Source: DATJGR01 sp963787045
Lineage (GTDB): Bacteria > Pseudomonadota > Gammaproteobacteria > Pseudomonadales > Azotimanducaceae
Reading direction: 5' to 3'
Length of the DNA stretch: 64,000 nt
Assembly (NCBI GenBank): GCA_963787045.1
Contig: CAWBBR010000017.1
Coordinates: forward strand, 1-64,000
The translations under genes and the position numbers were made by a program. This document shows, piece after piece, positions 11,085 through 20,333 of this stretch (within the stretch, counting starts at the first letter, position 1; every line of letters begins with the position of its first letter). The notes beneath the pieces were generated by a model that searched no databases, was not told where the DNA came from, and was given only the letters and a program-made list of their open reading frames with translations.

Positions 11085-12282
11085 CTATCGCGGTGGAGCG
11101 AAGATGCCGAAGCCGAGCGCTTCCTTGATCAACTGCCGCTTCAGCGCGGGCGCAGCATTCAGCAGATCGACCGCAACATTGCGCAGCCAGTTGAGGCCGG
11201 GATCCGAGAGGCGATACGCGGCGGCGAACGCATCCATCGCGCGCACCATCACTTCTGCGCGCAGTCGGCGGCGCCGCGCAAAGCCTTGCCACAGCTCGTC
11301 GTTACCGAGGTCGGACGCGTTCACGTGCGTCGCCACGCGGAGGATTTCGTTCAGGTCTTCGAAGCCGAGATTGACGCCTTGCCCGGCGAGCGGGTGCAGC
11401 ACGCGCGCGGCGTCACCCACCAGCAGCACGCGCGGCGCCGGCTGAAAACTGCTCGCGACCAGTTGTTCGAGCGGGAAGCTGAAGCGCTTGTCCACCGAAC
11501 GGATCGATCCGTACCGCGAGTCGATCGATTGGGCGAGCCGCGCGATGAACGTCGCGTCGTCGAGCGCCATCAGTTGCTGCGCCACGGCGTCGGTCTGCGA
11601 CCACACCACGGAGCTGAAGAAGCGGCCGTCGCGGCTCGGCAGCGGCAGCAGCGCGAGCGGTCCGTCTTTCAGGAAGCATTGCCACGCCATCTGGCCGTGA
11701 TCGTGCTCGGTCTCCACCACGGTTGCGATGGCCGATTGCTGCGTTTCGAACCGGCCGGCGCTGACGCCGAGTTTCGTGCGAATGGACGAGTTCGCGCCGT
11801 CTGCCGCGATCAGCAATCGCGCGGTGATGTCGGTGTCGCCGGCGCGCAACTTCACCGCGTCCGCGCTCGCTTCCACCGATTCGATGCTGCCGGCCACGAT
11901 CACCACATCGCCCTGCCGCTTCAGCGCGGCCCACAACACTGCCACCGACGGGCTCACCTCGATGATCCAGCCGAGTTCGGCGCGGTCGACTTCGGACGCG
12001 AGGAATTCGATGTGCCGCGTGCCGCGCTCTTCGCACGCGTACACCGAGTTGAACGGACACGGCGCGAACGCGCGCCAGCACGTCGAGTTCGGTGAGCAGC
12101 GCGACCGAGGCCGGATTCACCGCCACGGTGCGCACGTCGAAGCCGAGTTGTCCGCGCGTCACCGGGGGTTCGCCGCGATCGACGAGCGCTACCTTCAAGC
12201 CGCGGCGCGACAGCGCCAGCGCCGCGCTGGCACCGATCAGGCCGCCGCCGGCGACCAGAACGTCACACGTCAGGTCGCCCAC
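11085..12282 (-). CDS. Ubiquinone-biosynthesis-type FAD hydroxylase (UbiH/UbiI/VisC family), with a frameshift
   Basis: The N-terminal Rossmann motif DVLVAGGGLIGASAALALSR and the second FAD motif VLLVGDAARVLHPLAGQGVN are diagnostic of the Ubi hydroxylase family, which adds hydroxyl groups to the ubiquinone ring. Also present are LLIAADGANSSIR and the C-terminal PGLNWLRN region. A frame change near 12055 separates the first 75 residues from the remaining 319; the sum of about 399 is normal. The start is probably the GTG at 12282, overlapping the end of pepP by 13 bases. The pepP-ubiH-ubiI neighbourhood is standard in gammaproteobacteria, supporting a ubiquinone role. Which ring position it hydroxylates cannot be decided here. 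Confidence 0.86.
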
Positions 12283-13603
12283 TGCGGCGCGGGTTTGATC
12301 GGTTTGCGCATCACGGCTTCGATCTCTTTGATCGTCTTCGGTGCCGCGGCGGTGAGCACTTCGTGACCGTCGCGCGTCACCAGCACGTCGTCTTCGATAC
12401 GGATGCCGATGCCGCGGTATTTCGCCGGCACCGAGTCGTCGTCCGGAAGATAGATGCCCGGTTCGATGGTGAGCACCATGCCGGGCTCCAGCGTGCGCCA
12501 CGCGTCGTCCACGCGATAATCGCCCACATCGTGCACGTCGAGGCCCAGCCAGTGCGACGTCTTGTGCACACAGAAGCGCTTGTAGCTTTCGTCGGCGACC
12601 AGCTCGTCCACTTCGCCGTCGAGCAGGCCGAGATCGACGAGCCCTTCCGTCATCACGCGCACCGCGGTTTCGTGCGGCACGTTGAAGCCGGTGCCTTTCT
12701 TCATCGTCGCGATCGCCGCGAGCTGTGCGCGCAGCACCACTTCGTACACGGCCTTCTGCGTGGCGCTGAATTTGCCGTTGATCGGGAACGTGCGGGTGAC
12801 GTCGGAGGCGTAGTACTGGTATTCGCAACCGGCGTCGATCAGTACCAGGTCGCCGTCTTTCAGCGGCGCGTCGTTGCGCACGTAGTGCATCACGCAGGCG
12901 TTCTTGCCGGCGCCGACGATGCACGGATACGCCGGATGGCGCGCGCCGTTGCGCATGAATTCGTAGATGATTTCGGCTTCGAGCCCGCTTCCGTTCCACC
13001 GGGCCGTACCGTGCGCATCGCGCGGATGTGCGCGCCGGTGGTGATCTCGGCCGCGCGGCGCATCAGCTTCAGTTCGTGCGCGGACTTGTACAGCCGCAGG
13101 TCGTGCAGCAGATGCGACAACACGAGGAACTCGCCGGGCGGCATCGCGCCGTGCACCTGCTTGCCGCGAATGGTCTTCACCCAGCCGAGGATGTCGCGGT
13201 CGAACTCGGGGTGTTCGCCGAAGTTCCCGTACACCTTTTCGCGACCTTCGAGCAGGCCGGGCAGGATGTCCGACAGATCGCCGATCGGAAAGCCGTCGTC
13301 CACACCGAGCATCTGCGACGCGCGGTCGGGTCCCATTCGCTCGCCGGTCCACTGTTCGAGGCCTGGCTCGCGCTCTTCGCAGAACAGGATCACTTCGCCG
13401 TGCTCGCGCCCGGGCGCCAGCACCAGCACTGCATTCGGCTCTTCGAAGCCGGTCAGGTAATAGAAGTCGCTGCTTTGCCGGAAGAGATGTTCGGTGTCGC
13501 GGTTGCGGATCTGCAGCCGCGACGACGGCAGAACGGCGATGGCGCCCGGCGCCATCAGCTTCATCAGCTGCTGCCGTCGGCGCTGATACTCATTCTGACT
13601 CAT
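12270..13603 (-). CDS. pepP: Xaa-Pro aminopeptidase P, with a frameshift
   Basis: Metallopeptidase removing N-terminal residues that precede proline. The N-terminal domain (NRDTEHLFRQSSDFYYLTGF) is typical of AMP-binding PepP proteins. The pita-bread catalytic domain shows the metal ligands in LVLIDAGCEYQYYASDVTRT, HWLGLDVHDVGDY, LTIEPGIYLP and GIGIRIEDDVLV. A single base lost near 12992, in an A-rich spot before AGCGGGCTC, splits the gene; restoring it gives TESGLEAEIIYEFM, as in relatives. Length is about 444. The start overlaps the end of ygfB by 14 bases and the stop overlaps the next hydroxylase gene, as in the conserved ygfB-pepP-ubi operon. Confidence 0.94.
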
Positions 13604-14107
13604 CGTCGTCCGGCTCCTCGTCCCGGGCCTGAGTGCTGTCGTGGATCGTCAATACGGCCACCTTGAGGTGTTCCGCCACATTGAAGAAATCGAACTCGTC
13701 GTCTTCGTCGTCGCCATCGACCTCGGCGATGCGTTCGATGTCTTCGAGCGCGTCCGCCGCGTCGTCGTCCAGCTCTCCACCCGACTCTTCGAACGCCGTC
13801 AGAAAACCGTCGCACCACTGGCCCAGGCCTTCGACGCGATCGGACATCGCGAATTCGTCGCCCGGCAGCAGCGGTTCGAAGGTCAGTTCAGGAGACAGCA
13901 GATCGTCCGCGGCGTACTCGATGAAGCGATCGAGTTCGTCCTCGTCCATCCGCGACGCATCGTCCAACAGGTCGGTCAGGGCGCGGCGTTGACTCGCGAA
14001 CGACTCCGCCGGCGCCCCGCACAGCAAGCCCGCAAACGGCGCCGTGCAGCAGCGATTCGCTCAAGCCCGCGGGCAGGTTCCAGCGTCTGTTCGGAGAAGG
14101 TGCTCAC
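13590..14107 (-). CDS. ygfB: UPF0149 family protein YgfB, frameshifted near the start
   Basis: Acidic all-helical protein of about 172 residues and the UPF0149 family signature arrangement: SESLLHGAVCGLLCG near the N-terminus, LGQWCDGFLTAFEESGG in the middle, and an acidic tail with DDEFDFFNVAEHLKVAVLTI. The N-terminal segment needs two corrections near 14080 and 14030. The most likely start is the GTG at 14107 (VSTFSEQTLE). It is the first gene of the ygfB-pepP-ubi operon and diverges from the zapB-like gene. In Pseudomonas aeruginosa YgfB affects ampDh3 expression and beta-lactam resistance; whether that applies here is unknown. Confidence 0.88.
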
Positions 14108-14246
14108 GCGATCATCGACCAGGAAAGGTGTCGGGCATGCTATCACCAAACGCTTGAATTGACGGGGTTTCGCGGCCTGGCGCGCGTTGACCCGCATTTG
14201 TCCAGTCTCTATAGTCGCAACCGTCCGTCGATCGCAATCACGCCCT

Positions 14247-14453
14247 ATGTCAGTAACCGAATTGGACGCGCTAGAGCGCAAGGTCAACGAACTGATCGAG
14301 CTGTGCAACGTGCTGTCCCGCGAAAATCGGGCATTGCGTAGCCGGCAGAATACGTGGAGTACGGAACGCGCCAAGCTGATCGAGAAGAACGAATTGGCGA
14401 AGAGCAAAGTCGAATCGATGATCGGACGATTGAAGTCACTGGAGCAGGACTGA
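14247..14453 (+). CDS. ZapB-like small coiled-coil protein (TIGR02449 type)
   Basis: A 68-residue, almost fully helical protein starting MSVTELDALERKVNELIELC, with leucine/isoleucine heptads typical of a parallel coiled coil and no other domain. It sits directly before zapA (TGATG overlap) and diverges from ygfB, the invariable position of this family in gammaproteobacteria. A cell-division role bridging ZapA-decorated FtsZ filaments, as for ZapB, is inferred from size, coiled coil and context. The upstream extension to 14187 lacks coiled-coil character, so the ATG at 14247 is preferred. Confidence 0.8.
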   Translation: MSVTELDALERKVNELIELCNVLSRENRALRSRQNTWSTERAKLIEKNELAKSKVESMIGRLKSLEQD

Positions 14454-14767
14454 TGCCGCGACCGCCCACGACCGTCAGCGTGCGGATCCTCGAAAAAGAA
14501 TACCAGGTGAATTGTCCAGAAGATGAGATCGACGAGCTGACCGCGTCGGCCCGTTATCTCGATGCACAGATGCGCGGCATTCGCGATTCAGGAAAAGTGT
14601 TGGGGCTCGATCGGATGGCGGTGATGGCGGCATTGAACATCGCCAACGACCTGCTGCGCATCCGCAACGAGAAGAACACGGTGGCGACGACAATCGAACG
14701 CAAAGTCGGCGAACTTGCTCAACGTGTCGACACTGCATTGTCGGAAGCGAAGCAACTCAGCCTCTAA
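14453..14767 (+). CDS. zapA: Cell division protein ZapA
   Basis: 104 residues matching the ZapA family: an N-terminal beta hairpin (TVSVRILEKEYQVNCPEDE), the helical segment LTASARYLDAQMRGIRDSGK with the basic, FtsZ-contacting part, the conserved DRMAVMAALNIANDLL helix, and a C-terminal coiled coil. It cross-links FtsZ protofilaments at the division site. The start codon overlaps the stop of the upstream coiled-coil gene (TGATG), so the two are translationally coupled. The frame is intact. Confidence 0.94.
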   Translation: MPRPPTTVSVRILEKEYQVNCPEDEIDELTASARYLDAQMRGIRDSGKVLGLDRMAVMAALNIANDLLRIRNEKNTVATTIERKVGELAQRVDTALSEAKQLSL

Positions 14768-14844
14768 CACGATGCATGCGTCACGTCGCGTGCGATCCGT
14801 TCGCAAAACCTACACCTTTAAACCCGTCGCGCGTCCGGTGCAAC

Positions 14845-14880
14845 GGCGATCGTTGTGTATTCGTCGGCTATACTCGCCAC
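14845..14880 (+). promoter_or_regulatory. Probable sigma-70 promoter of the 6S RNA
   Basis: A good extended -10 box, TATACT, lies at 14869-14874, about seven bases before the predicted 5' end of the 6S RNA. The -35 region (about 14846-14852) is poor. A housekeeping promoter immediately before ssrS is expected from the E. coli gene. Confidence 0.6.
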
Positions 14881-15062
14881 GTCTCCTGGGGTGTTCGCCA
14901 GTCGGGGTCGTCCTTGAGCCGTTATAGTAACTAAGGAGACTTTGACGTTGGCGTCTGTGCGCACATCCGCTCACGCGGGAAGCCTATGACGTCGCTCGGG
15001 TCTCCGCCTTGAACCCATACGGTTCAGGGCAAACCGAACAGCGGCACCTCCGGGAGATTTCT
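14881..15062 (+). ncRNA. ssrS: 6S RNA
   Basis: About 180 bases with the closing stem formed by GTCTCCTGGGGTG at the 5' end and CACCTCCGGGAGA at the 3' end. It carries the conserved 5' segment GTTCGCCAGTCGGGG...TTGAGCCG and the 3' segment CGCCTTGAACCCATACGGTTCAGGG, which are 6S signatures. A large internal bubble between the arms would mimic an open promoter and sequester sigma-70 RNA polymerase in stationary phase. It ends right before fau, as in E. coli, where ssrS and fau (ygfA) share a transcript. The ends are estimated from the stem to within a few bases. Confidence 0.9.
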
Positions 15063-15063
15063 T

Positions 15064-15675
15064 ATGCCTCCTGCGTCTCGCGCCTCCGTGCGGCGGCGCT
15101 ATCGCACTGCGCGTCGCGCGCTCTCCCGTTCCGAACAGCAGCAGCACGCGGAAGCTGTGGCGCGGCGCTTCGTCGCATCGCGCGTGATGCTGGCGTTCAA
15201 GCGTTTCGCCGTGTACGCGCCGAGCGACGGCGAACTCGATCCGAGTCCCATCGCCGATCGCCTGCTCGCCGCGAACAAGATCGTGACGCTGCCGGTGGTC
15301 GAACGATCGCGCGTGCTGGGTTTCTACCGATACCGCGCCGATACGCCGATCGTCCGTAACCGCTTCGACATTCCGGAACCCGATACCGCAGTGGCCGCCT
15401 CGATACCGACGAGCGCGCTCGACGTGGTGCTGGTGCCGCTGGTCGCGTTCGACGATGCCGGCATCCGGCTCGGCCGCGGCGGCGGTTACTACGATGCGAC
15501 GTTCGGCGCACGCCGGCACGCGCTGCTGATCGGTCTCGCACACGAGCTGCAGCACCACGAAGGGCTCGCACACGAGCATTGGGACGTGCCGCTCGATGCG
15601 GTGATTACCGAACGCGCCGCGCGTGGGTTTACGATACGCGGACGCCGCTTCATGTCCGGTGAGGGAAATCGCTGA
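15064..15675 (+). CDS. fau: 5-formyltetrahydrofolate cyclo-ligase
   Basis: 203 residues. Converts 5-formyl-THF to 5,10-methenyl-THF with ATP, recycling a side product of serine hydroxymethyltransferase. The nucleotide/folate loop is clear in GIRLGRGGGYYDATF near residue 140, and the N-terminal basic helix (RASVRRRYRTARRAL) is typical. It begins immediately after the 6S RNA and shares its transcript, the standard ssrS-fau arrangement. Its one-carbon role fits the nearby gcv genes. The stop is directly abutted by the deformylase ATG. Confidence 0.94.
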   Translation: MPPASRASVRRRYRTARRALSRSEQQQHAEAVARRFVASRVMLAFKRFAVYAPSDGELDPSPIADRLLAANKIVTLPVVERSRVLGFYRYRADTPIVRNRFDIPEPDTAVAASIPTSALDVVLVPLVAFDDAGIRLGRGGGYYDATFGARRHALLIGLAHELQHHEGLAHEHWDVPLDAVITERAARGFTIRGRRFMSGEGNR

Positions 15676-16215
15676 ATGGCCGTACGCAAGATCATCCGCA
15701 TGGGTCATCCGACGTTGCGCAAACCGGCGCGGCGGCTGGAGGCGCGCGAACTCGCGAGCCCGGAGATGGGCCGGCTGGTGCACGACATGATCGACACGCT
15801 GAACGACGCGGGCGGCATCGGCCTCGCCGCGCCGCAGATCGACGAACCGGTGCGGCTCGCGATCATCGAGATCGAGGGCGGCACGAGCCGCTATGGCGAG
15901 ATACCGCCGATGCCCCTCACGGTGTTCGTCAATCCGACGATCGAAATCGTGGACCCCAAGCCGGCCGGCTATTGGGAAGGTTGTCTGTCGGTGCCCGGCT
16001 TACGCGGCTGGGTCGAGCGGTCGCAGTTCGTGCGCGTGTCGTATCAGGATCTGAGCGGCAAGAAGCACGCGCTCGAACTGAAGGGTTTCCTCGCGACCGT
16101 GTTCCAGCACGAGTTCGATCATCTCGACGGCAAGCTGTACATCGACCGGATGACCGATCCGACCAAGCTCGTGTTCGAGGAAGAGTACCTGCGCTACTTG
16201 TCCGCCGACGAGTGA
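15676..16215 (+). CDS. def: Peptide deformylase
   Basis: 179-residue metalloenzyme removing the formyl group from N-terminal methionine. All three motifs are intact: GIGLAAPQ near residue 54, EGCLSVPG near 100 with the metal-binding Cys, and QHEFDHLDG near 143 with the two His ligands and catalytic Glu. It follows fau without a gap, not fmt, so it may be a second deformylase copy. Its 3' end overlaps the convergent N-formylglutamate amidohydrolase gene by 22 bases. Confidence 0.95.
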   Translation: MAVRKIIRMGHPTLRKPARRLEARELASPEMGRLVHDMIDTLNDAGGIGLAAPQIDEPVRLAIIEIEGGTSRYGEIPPMPLTVFVNPTIEIVDPKPAGYWEGCLSVPGLRGWVERSQFVRVSYQDLSGKKHALELKGFLATVFQHEFDHLDGKLYIDRMTDPTKLVFEEEYLRYLSADE

Positions 16216-16902
16216 ACCATGGCGCAGATCGCGCCGCACACGTTCCGGTACGTCTTCGGGTCCGCCAGCAGACGCTGATTCAGTTCTATTTCGATGCCGA
16301 CGTAGCCATCTGCGCGATGCGTGCGGCGCAGTGCGGTCGTCAGGCCGTCCGCGTTTCCGCGATACGGATAGTTGCGCCGCACCGTCAGCGCCGGGCATCG
16401 CCTGCGACAGGTTCGCCACCCACGCATTGCACAGCGTCGCTTCGTGCGGACGGCGCGGGTCGTAGAGAAGACCGACGTCGGCGGTGCGCGTTTCGCCGTC
16501 GAGTACCGGCGTGAACGAATGCGCCGATAGATGCACGGCGCGTTTGCCGTTGGCGATCGCTGCATCGACCGCCGCGGCGACCTGCGCGCGATACGGCCGG
16601 TAGTGCTCGTCGACGATGCGCGCGCGCTCAGCGTCCGGCAGTGCCCGCGAGATCGACGAGAACAACGCGCGGTGATGCTCGGATCGGTTCAGGTCGATCA
16701 GCAGGCGCGACGTCTGGCTCACGATCAGCGGCGCGTTCAGCGCCTTCGCGAGTTGCCGCGCGAGTACCAGCGCGCCCGCATCCCAGCCGCGATGCGAGTC
16801 GAGCAACGCGCGGTGCGATGCGAAAGCCTTTGCATAGCGTGGCGGGATTCGATTGCCGCCGTGTTCGCACGTGACGACGAAGCCGACGTCAACCGCCGGC
16901 AC
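16194..16902 (-). CDS. N-formylglutamate amidohydrolase family protein, with a frameshift
   Basis: About 236 residues. VVTCEHGGNRIP near the N-terminus, SHRGWDAGALVLARQLA, LIDLNRSEHH and VHLSAHSFTP form the zinc and substrate motifs of the FGase family, which removes formyl or acyl groups from the amino group of Glu and related compounds. The frame changes near 16385, after which GIEIELNQRLL and the stop at 16194 follow. It starts with GTG at 16902, overlapping the ligase gene upstream by 14 bases, so it is the last gene of the coupled C39/ATP-grasp/GCS2 set. No histidine-utilisation genes are nearby, so a hut role is unlikely; it probably acts on the product of this cluster. Confidence 0.84.
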
Positions 16903-18180
16903 GAAACATCCGCCCTTCCGCGAGGCAGTCGCACAGGCGTCGATACGTGGCGAGCAGCGAGGCGGCGTTCACGTTCGATCCCACCGAGCGCTGCAGACGG
17001 CTCGACAACGTGCCTTCATCGAGAATTACGTCGAGCGCCTGGCGGTGCGGTACGAGTTTCTTGTCGCGACATCGAAGCGAGCGCACGCCACGCCTCGCCC
17101 GCGGTCTGCGCGCCGGAAAGACCGAGCACGCGCAGATAGTCGGCGTTGTCGATGCGCGCCGTTTCGCCGTGCTTCACGCACTGCTGCAGGATCGCCGCCA
17201 GCGCGTCGGTGTCGATGGCATCTGCTGCATCGAGCAGCGCATCCGCGCCTCGGTAAAGCCGTTCGACGGTGGCGACCACGAGCTGCGCAATCGCGAGATC
17301 GGCGCCCGGATACTCCTGCGCGTCGAGCACGCGAATTTCGATGGCGTGTCGGTCGAAGCGCGCAATGGCGCCGCGCGAGTTCAACCATTCGAACTGCAGA
17401 ATGCTGTCGGTGTCGTGCGGCGCGATGGCGCGGAACATCGGCTCGAGAATCACCTGGCTGTACTGCGCTTCGGAGCGCACCGGCTCGCGGAATGACGCGA
17501 CCGGTGATCTGCGGCACGTGTCGCTGGTTGCCGGCGTACACGTCGATGCGAGCATCCGCGAAGCCGGTGTCGCGCCCGTCCAGGAACGGCGTGCTCGCGG
17601 CGAGCGCCGGCAGAATCGGCAGCAGTACTCGGATCGCCGCGTGCAGCCGGCCGAACTCGGCGTCGTCCGTGAACGGCAGATTGATGTGCATGCTCTGCAG
17701 ATTCGACCAGCCGTGCCGCTGGCAATCGAAGATGCGGTCGTACGCGCGATAGACCGCATCGTTGCCGTGCGGCCACAGCATGCGTATCCGCGATCGGGAT
17801 TCATCCACGGGTGCATCGCCGCTCGGCATCAGCCGCGCATTCCATCGGCGCGAGCATCGAGTTGATGCGACGCACCGCCGCCTGAAAATCGCCAACGACC
17901 GCGTCGAGGCGCGGCCTCGGGCCGTTCGTCTTCACTTCGATGACGTGCAGCGCGAGCTCGTTGCTCCACGCAATCGTCGCCCTGCTCGGTCTCCTCGGTG
18001 AGCTCTCCCGCCGCCTCGGTCAACAGACGATCGGCGAGCGGCGCGCACGTCGAGCGTCGTGCGATCGACGATCATGTATTCGATTTCGATGCCGAATACG
18101 GAGAACGCGGAGCGGAACCGCGCTCACGTCGGCGATCGCCCGCGTTTCTTCGCTTCGATGCGCTGCAGGAACACGCTCAT
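16889..18180 (-). CDS. GCS2-family carboxylate-amine ligase (glutamate-cysteine ligase-like), with several frameshifts
   Basis: Reconstructed length is about 430 residues. Recognisable GCS2 blocks include EIEYMIVDR near the N-terminus, NELALHVIEVKTNGP, the central LQSMHINLPFTDDAEFGRLH, and QFEWLNSRGAIARFDRHAIE with EIRVLDAQEYPGADLAIA toward the C-terminus. These carry the acidic Mg/ATP ligands of the glutamine-synthetase-like fold. Frame changes occur near 18130, 18000, 17820, 17500 and 17080. The ATG at 18180 overlaps the RimK-like stop (ATGA). True glutathione synthesis would normally pair a GshA with gshB, which lies 28 kb away. Here the partners are an ATP-grasp ligase and a C39-like peptidase, so the amine acceptor is unknown. 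Confidence 0.78.
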
Positions 18181-19602
18181 GATTTCGCGGTACAAGCGCC
18201 GACTTCAGCACGCAGGTCTTCGTAGCCGGTGTCGATGCTCGGGTTGTCGTTCACCTCGATGATGTACGGCTGGTTGCCGACTTCCTTCAGGTCGACGCCG
18301 TACAGGCCGTCGCCGATCAGGTTGGCGGCCTTCAGCGCCGTTTGAATCACTTCCTTCGGCGCTTCGCCGACGGCGAGCGTTTCGCACGCGCCGTAGTCGC
18401 CTTCGCCGCCTTCGGTGCTGTGACGGACGATCTGCCAGTGGCGGCGCGCCATGAAGTACTTGCACACGTACAGCGGCCGGCCGTCGATGATGCCGACGCG
18501 CCAGTCGAAATCCGTTGGGAGGAAGCCTTGCGCGACGATCAGTTCGGATTGCGCGAGCATCTCTTTCACGCGTGGCGCGCATCGCCTCTTCGGTGTCGAG
18601 CTTCGTGACGCCCTTGGAGAACGCGCTGTCGGGTTGCTTCAACACCACGGGCAGGCCCAGCAACGGCACGATGTCGTCGATGTTGTCGGCGTGCACGACG
18701 AGCGTTTTCGGGCACGGAATCTTGTGGCGCGTGAGCAACTCCGCCAGATACACCTTGTTGGTGCACTTCAGGATCGAGTTCGAATCGTCGATGACGACCA
18801 GACCTTCCGCTTCGGCGCGACGCGCGATGCGGAACGTGTGGTGATTGACCGCGGTGGTCTCGCGAATGAACAGACCGTCGAATTCCGCTACGCGGCCGAC
18901 GTCGTCTTTGGTAATGAACTCGACGCCGAAGCCGAGCGCTTCGGCCGCATCTTCGAATCGCTCCAGCGCTTTCTTGTCGGACGGCGGTTCTGCTTCGGCC
19001 GGATCGTGCAGGATCGCGAGGTCGTAGCGCGATTGCGGGCGTCGCCGCACGCGCCGACGCTTACCGGAGAAGTAATCGACCGCAGCAGCGAGCAGGAAGT
19101 CGTGGTCGGACTCCTGCACTTCGCTCGCGCCGATCGCGCGGATCGACTTCAGTTGCCATTCCGCGTCGCGCAGCACGAAATCGGCGCGCAACAGCGGCGT
19201 TTCGAAAATGCCGAACAGATTCCACGCCAGCGTGTCGTACGCGGAGTCGCCGCAACGGCCGAAGAAGATGTTCATCGAGAACTCTGCAACCTGCAGCGGC
19301 TTCAGCGTGCGCTGCATCAGTTCTTCGAGGTCTTCCGACAACAGGCGCGCAACGCCGGGCGAGCGCAGATCCTGGATCGTCGACAGGCTCGGCAGCGGAT
19401 GCTGCCCGCGCGCTGCGGCGAGCAACGATACGTAGTAACCGGCGCTCTGATATTTGTACGACCGGCACAGGTTGAACACTTTCGCCGAGCGGTCTTCGAA
19501 ATACTGCGCGTCGGTGAGATAGCTGCGCGCGGGCACCACGGTGACGCCGGGGATCTCGAGCGGCCAGTCCTTCGGATTATTGACGACGAACAGCAGGTTC
19601 AC
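18177..19602 (-). CDS. RimK-like ATP-grasp ligase with N-terminal RLAN-type domain, with a frameshift
   Basis: About 475 residues. The first 190 (MNLLFVVNNPKDWPLEIPGV, then VFNLCRSYKYQSAGYYVSLL) resemble the RLAN domain that precedes some RimK-type ligases. The ATP-grasp part has NSILKCTNKVYLAELLTRH, LPVVLKQPDSAFSKGVTKL as the ATP-binding loop, and the Mg site in IIEVNDNPSIDTGYEDL. One frame change near 18570 joins the pieces. The family forms amide bonds between an acyl phosphate and an amine, commonly adding glutamate. Start and stop both overlap their neighbours by four bases (ATGA), so it is made together with the C39-like and GCS2-like proteins. Confidence 0.85.
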
Positions 19603-20333
19603 GTGTCGTCCTCTCCATCGCGCGGTGTGATCAACAGAATGTTGGCATCGAAGGTCAGGTTGCCCAGAAGCACCGATGAGATCAATCGATTGATGTTCAC
19701 CCAGTAGTGCACGTCGGCGGAAACGGGATTCGCCAGATACGGATCGCTCACGCGCACCAGACGGTCCTGCCGGTGATAACCCGACAGCACGACGAAGTGT
19801 CCGGCCGGTTCGCCGCGCAGATCATCGGGCTTGTCGTTCGGACCGAACTCGCGCCGCACCCGGTATAGATAGGTAGAGCTGAGTCCGGCAAGCATCGGTA
19901 TGCCGCGTCGCAGGATGCCGCGCAGAAACGGCGCGGTGAGATCGCGGAAGCGGATCGAACCGCCGAGCTCGGCAAACTCGCGACAGGCGCGCGACGCCAC
20001 GCGCACGCGCGGGTCGGTTTTGAGTTCGGCCTGTTGCGTCAGGCGATCGGCCAGCGGCGCCGCATGAGGCGCGAACCAGCTCGGGTCGAACACCATGAGA
20101 TCCCACGTGTACATCGTGGCGGTGTAGCCGCGCTTCAGTGCGTGGCAACCGAGGAACGGCAGGTACGTGCCGCCGTTGTCGATCGTCGGCGTTTCGTCGA
20201 TCACCTGCTCGAGCGCGACAGCGTCTTCGTAGTAATCGTAGATCGCGTGCAGACACGTCGGGCCGCACGTCGTTTCGTTCGGCTGGCGCCGCATCGTCAC
20301 GTCGAGTTCGATGTCGAGAGGCAGCCGCGGCAT
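19599..20333 (-). CDS. Peptidase C39-like (papain-fold) protein
   Basis: 244 residues, frame intact. A papain-like catalytic set is visible: Gln17 and Cys23 in RRQPNETTCGPTCLHAIYDY, His179 in AGHFVVLSGYHRQD, and Asp197 in VSDPYL. There is no signal peptide and no ABC-transporter domain, so it is not a bacteriocin exporter; it should be cytoplasmic. It is coupled on both sides: its ATG overlaps the ilvA stop (TGATG) and its stop overlaps the RimK-like start. In amidoligase clusters such peptidases are thought to process or transfer the peptide product. The substrate here is unknown. Confidence 0.82.
   Translation of the reverse strand: MPRLPLDIELDVTMRRQPNETTCGPTCLHAIYDYYEDAVALEQVIDETPTIDNGGTYLPFLGCHALKRGYTATMYTWDLMVFDPSWFAPHAAPLADRLTQQAELKTDPRVRVASRACREFAELGGSIRFRDLTAPFLRGILRRGIPMLAGLSSTYLYRVRREFGPNDKPDDLRGEPAGHFVVLSGYHRQDRLVRVSDPYLANPVSADVHYWVNINRLISSVLLGNLTFDANILLITPRDGEDDT

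Noticed and set aside
14187..14246. Longer start for the ZapB-like gene
   Set aside because: The extra residues (MTRICPVSIVATVRRSQSRP) are not coiled coil and are not typical of the family.
16889..18180. Reading the GCS2-type gene as the glutathione-pathway GshA
   Set aside because: It is embedded in the C39/RimK/FGase set and far from gshB. GCS2 proteins often have other amine acceptors, so the symbol gshA is not justified.
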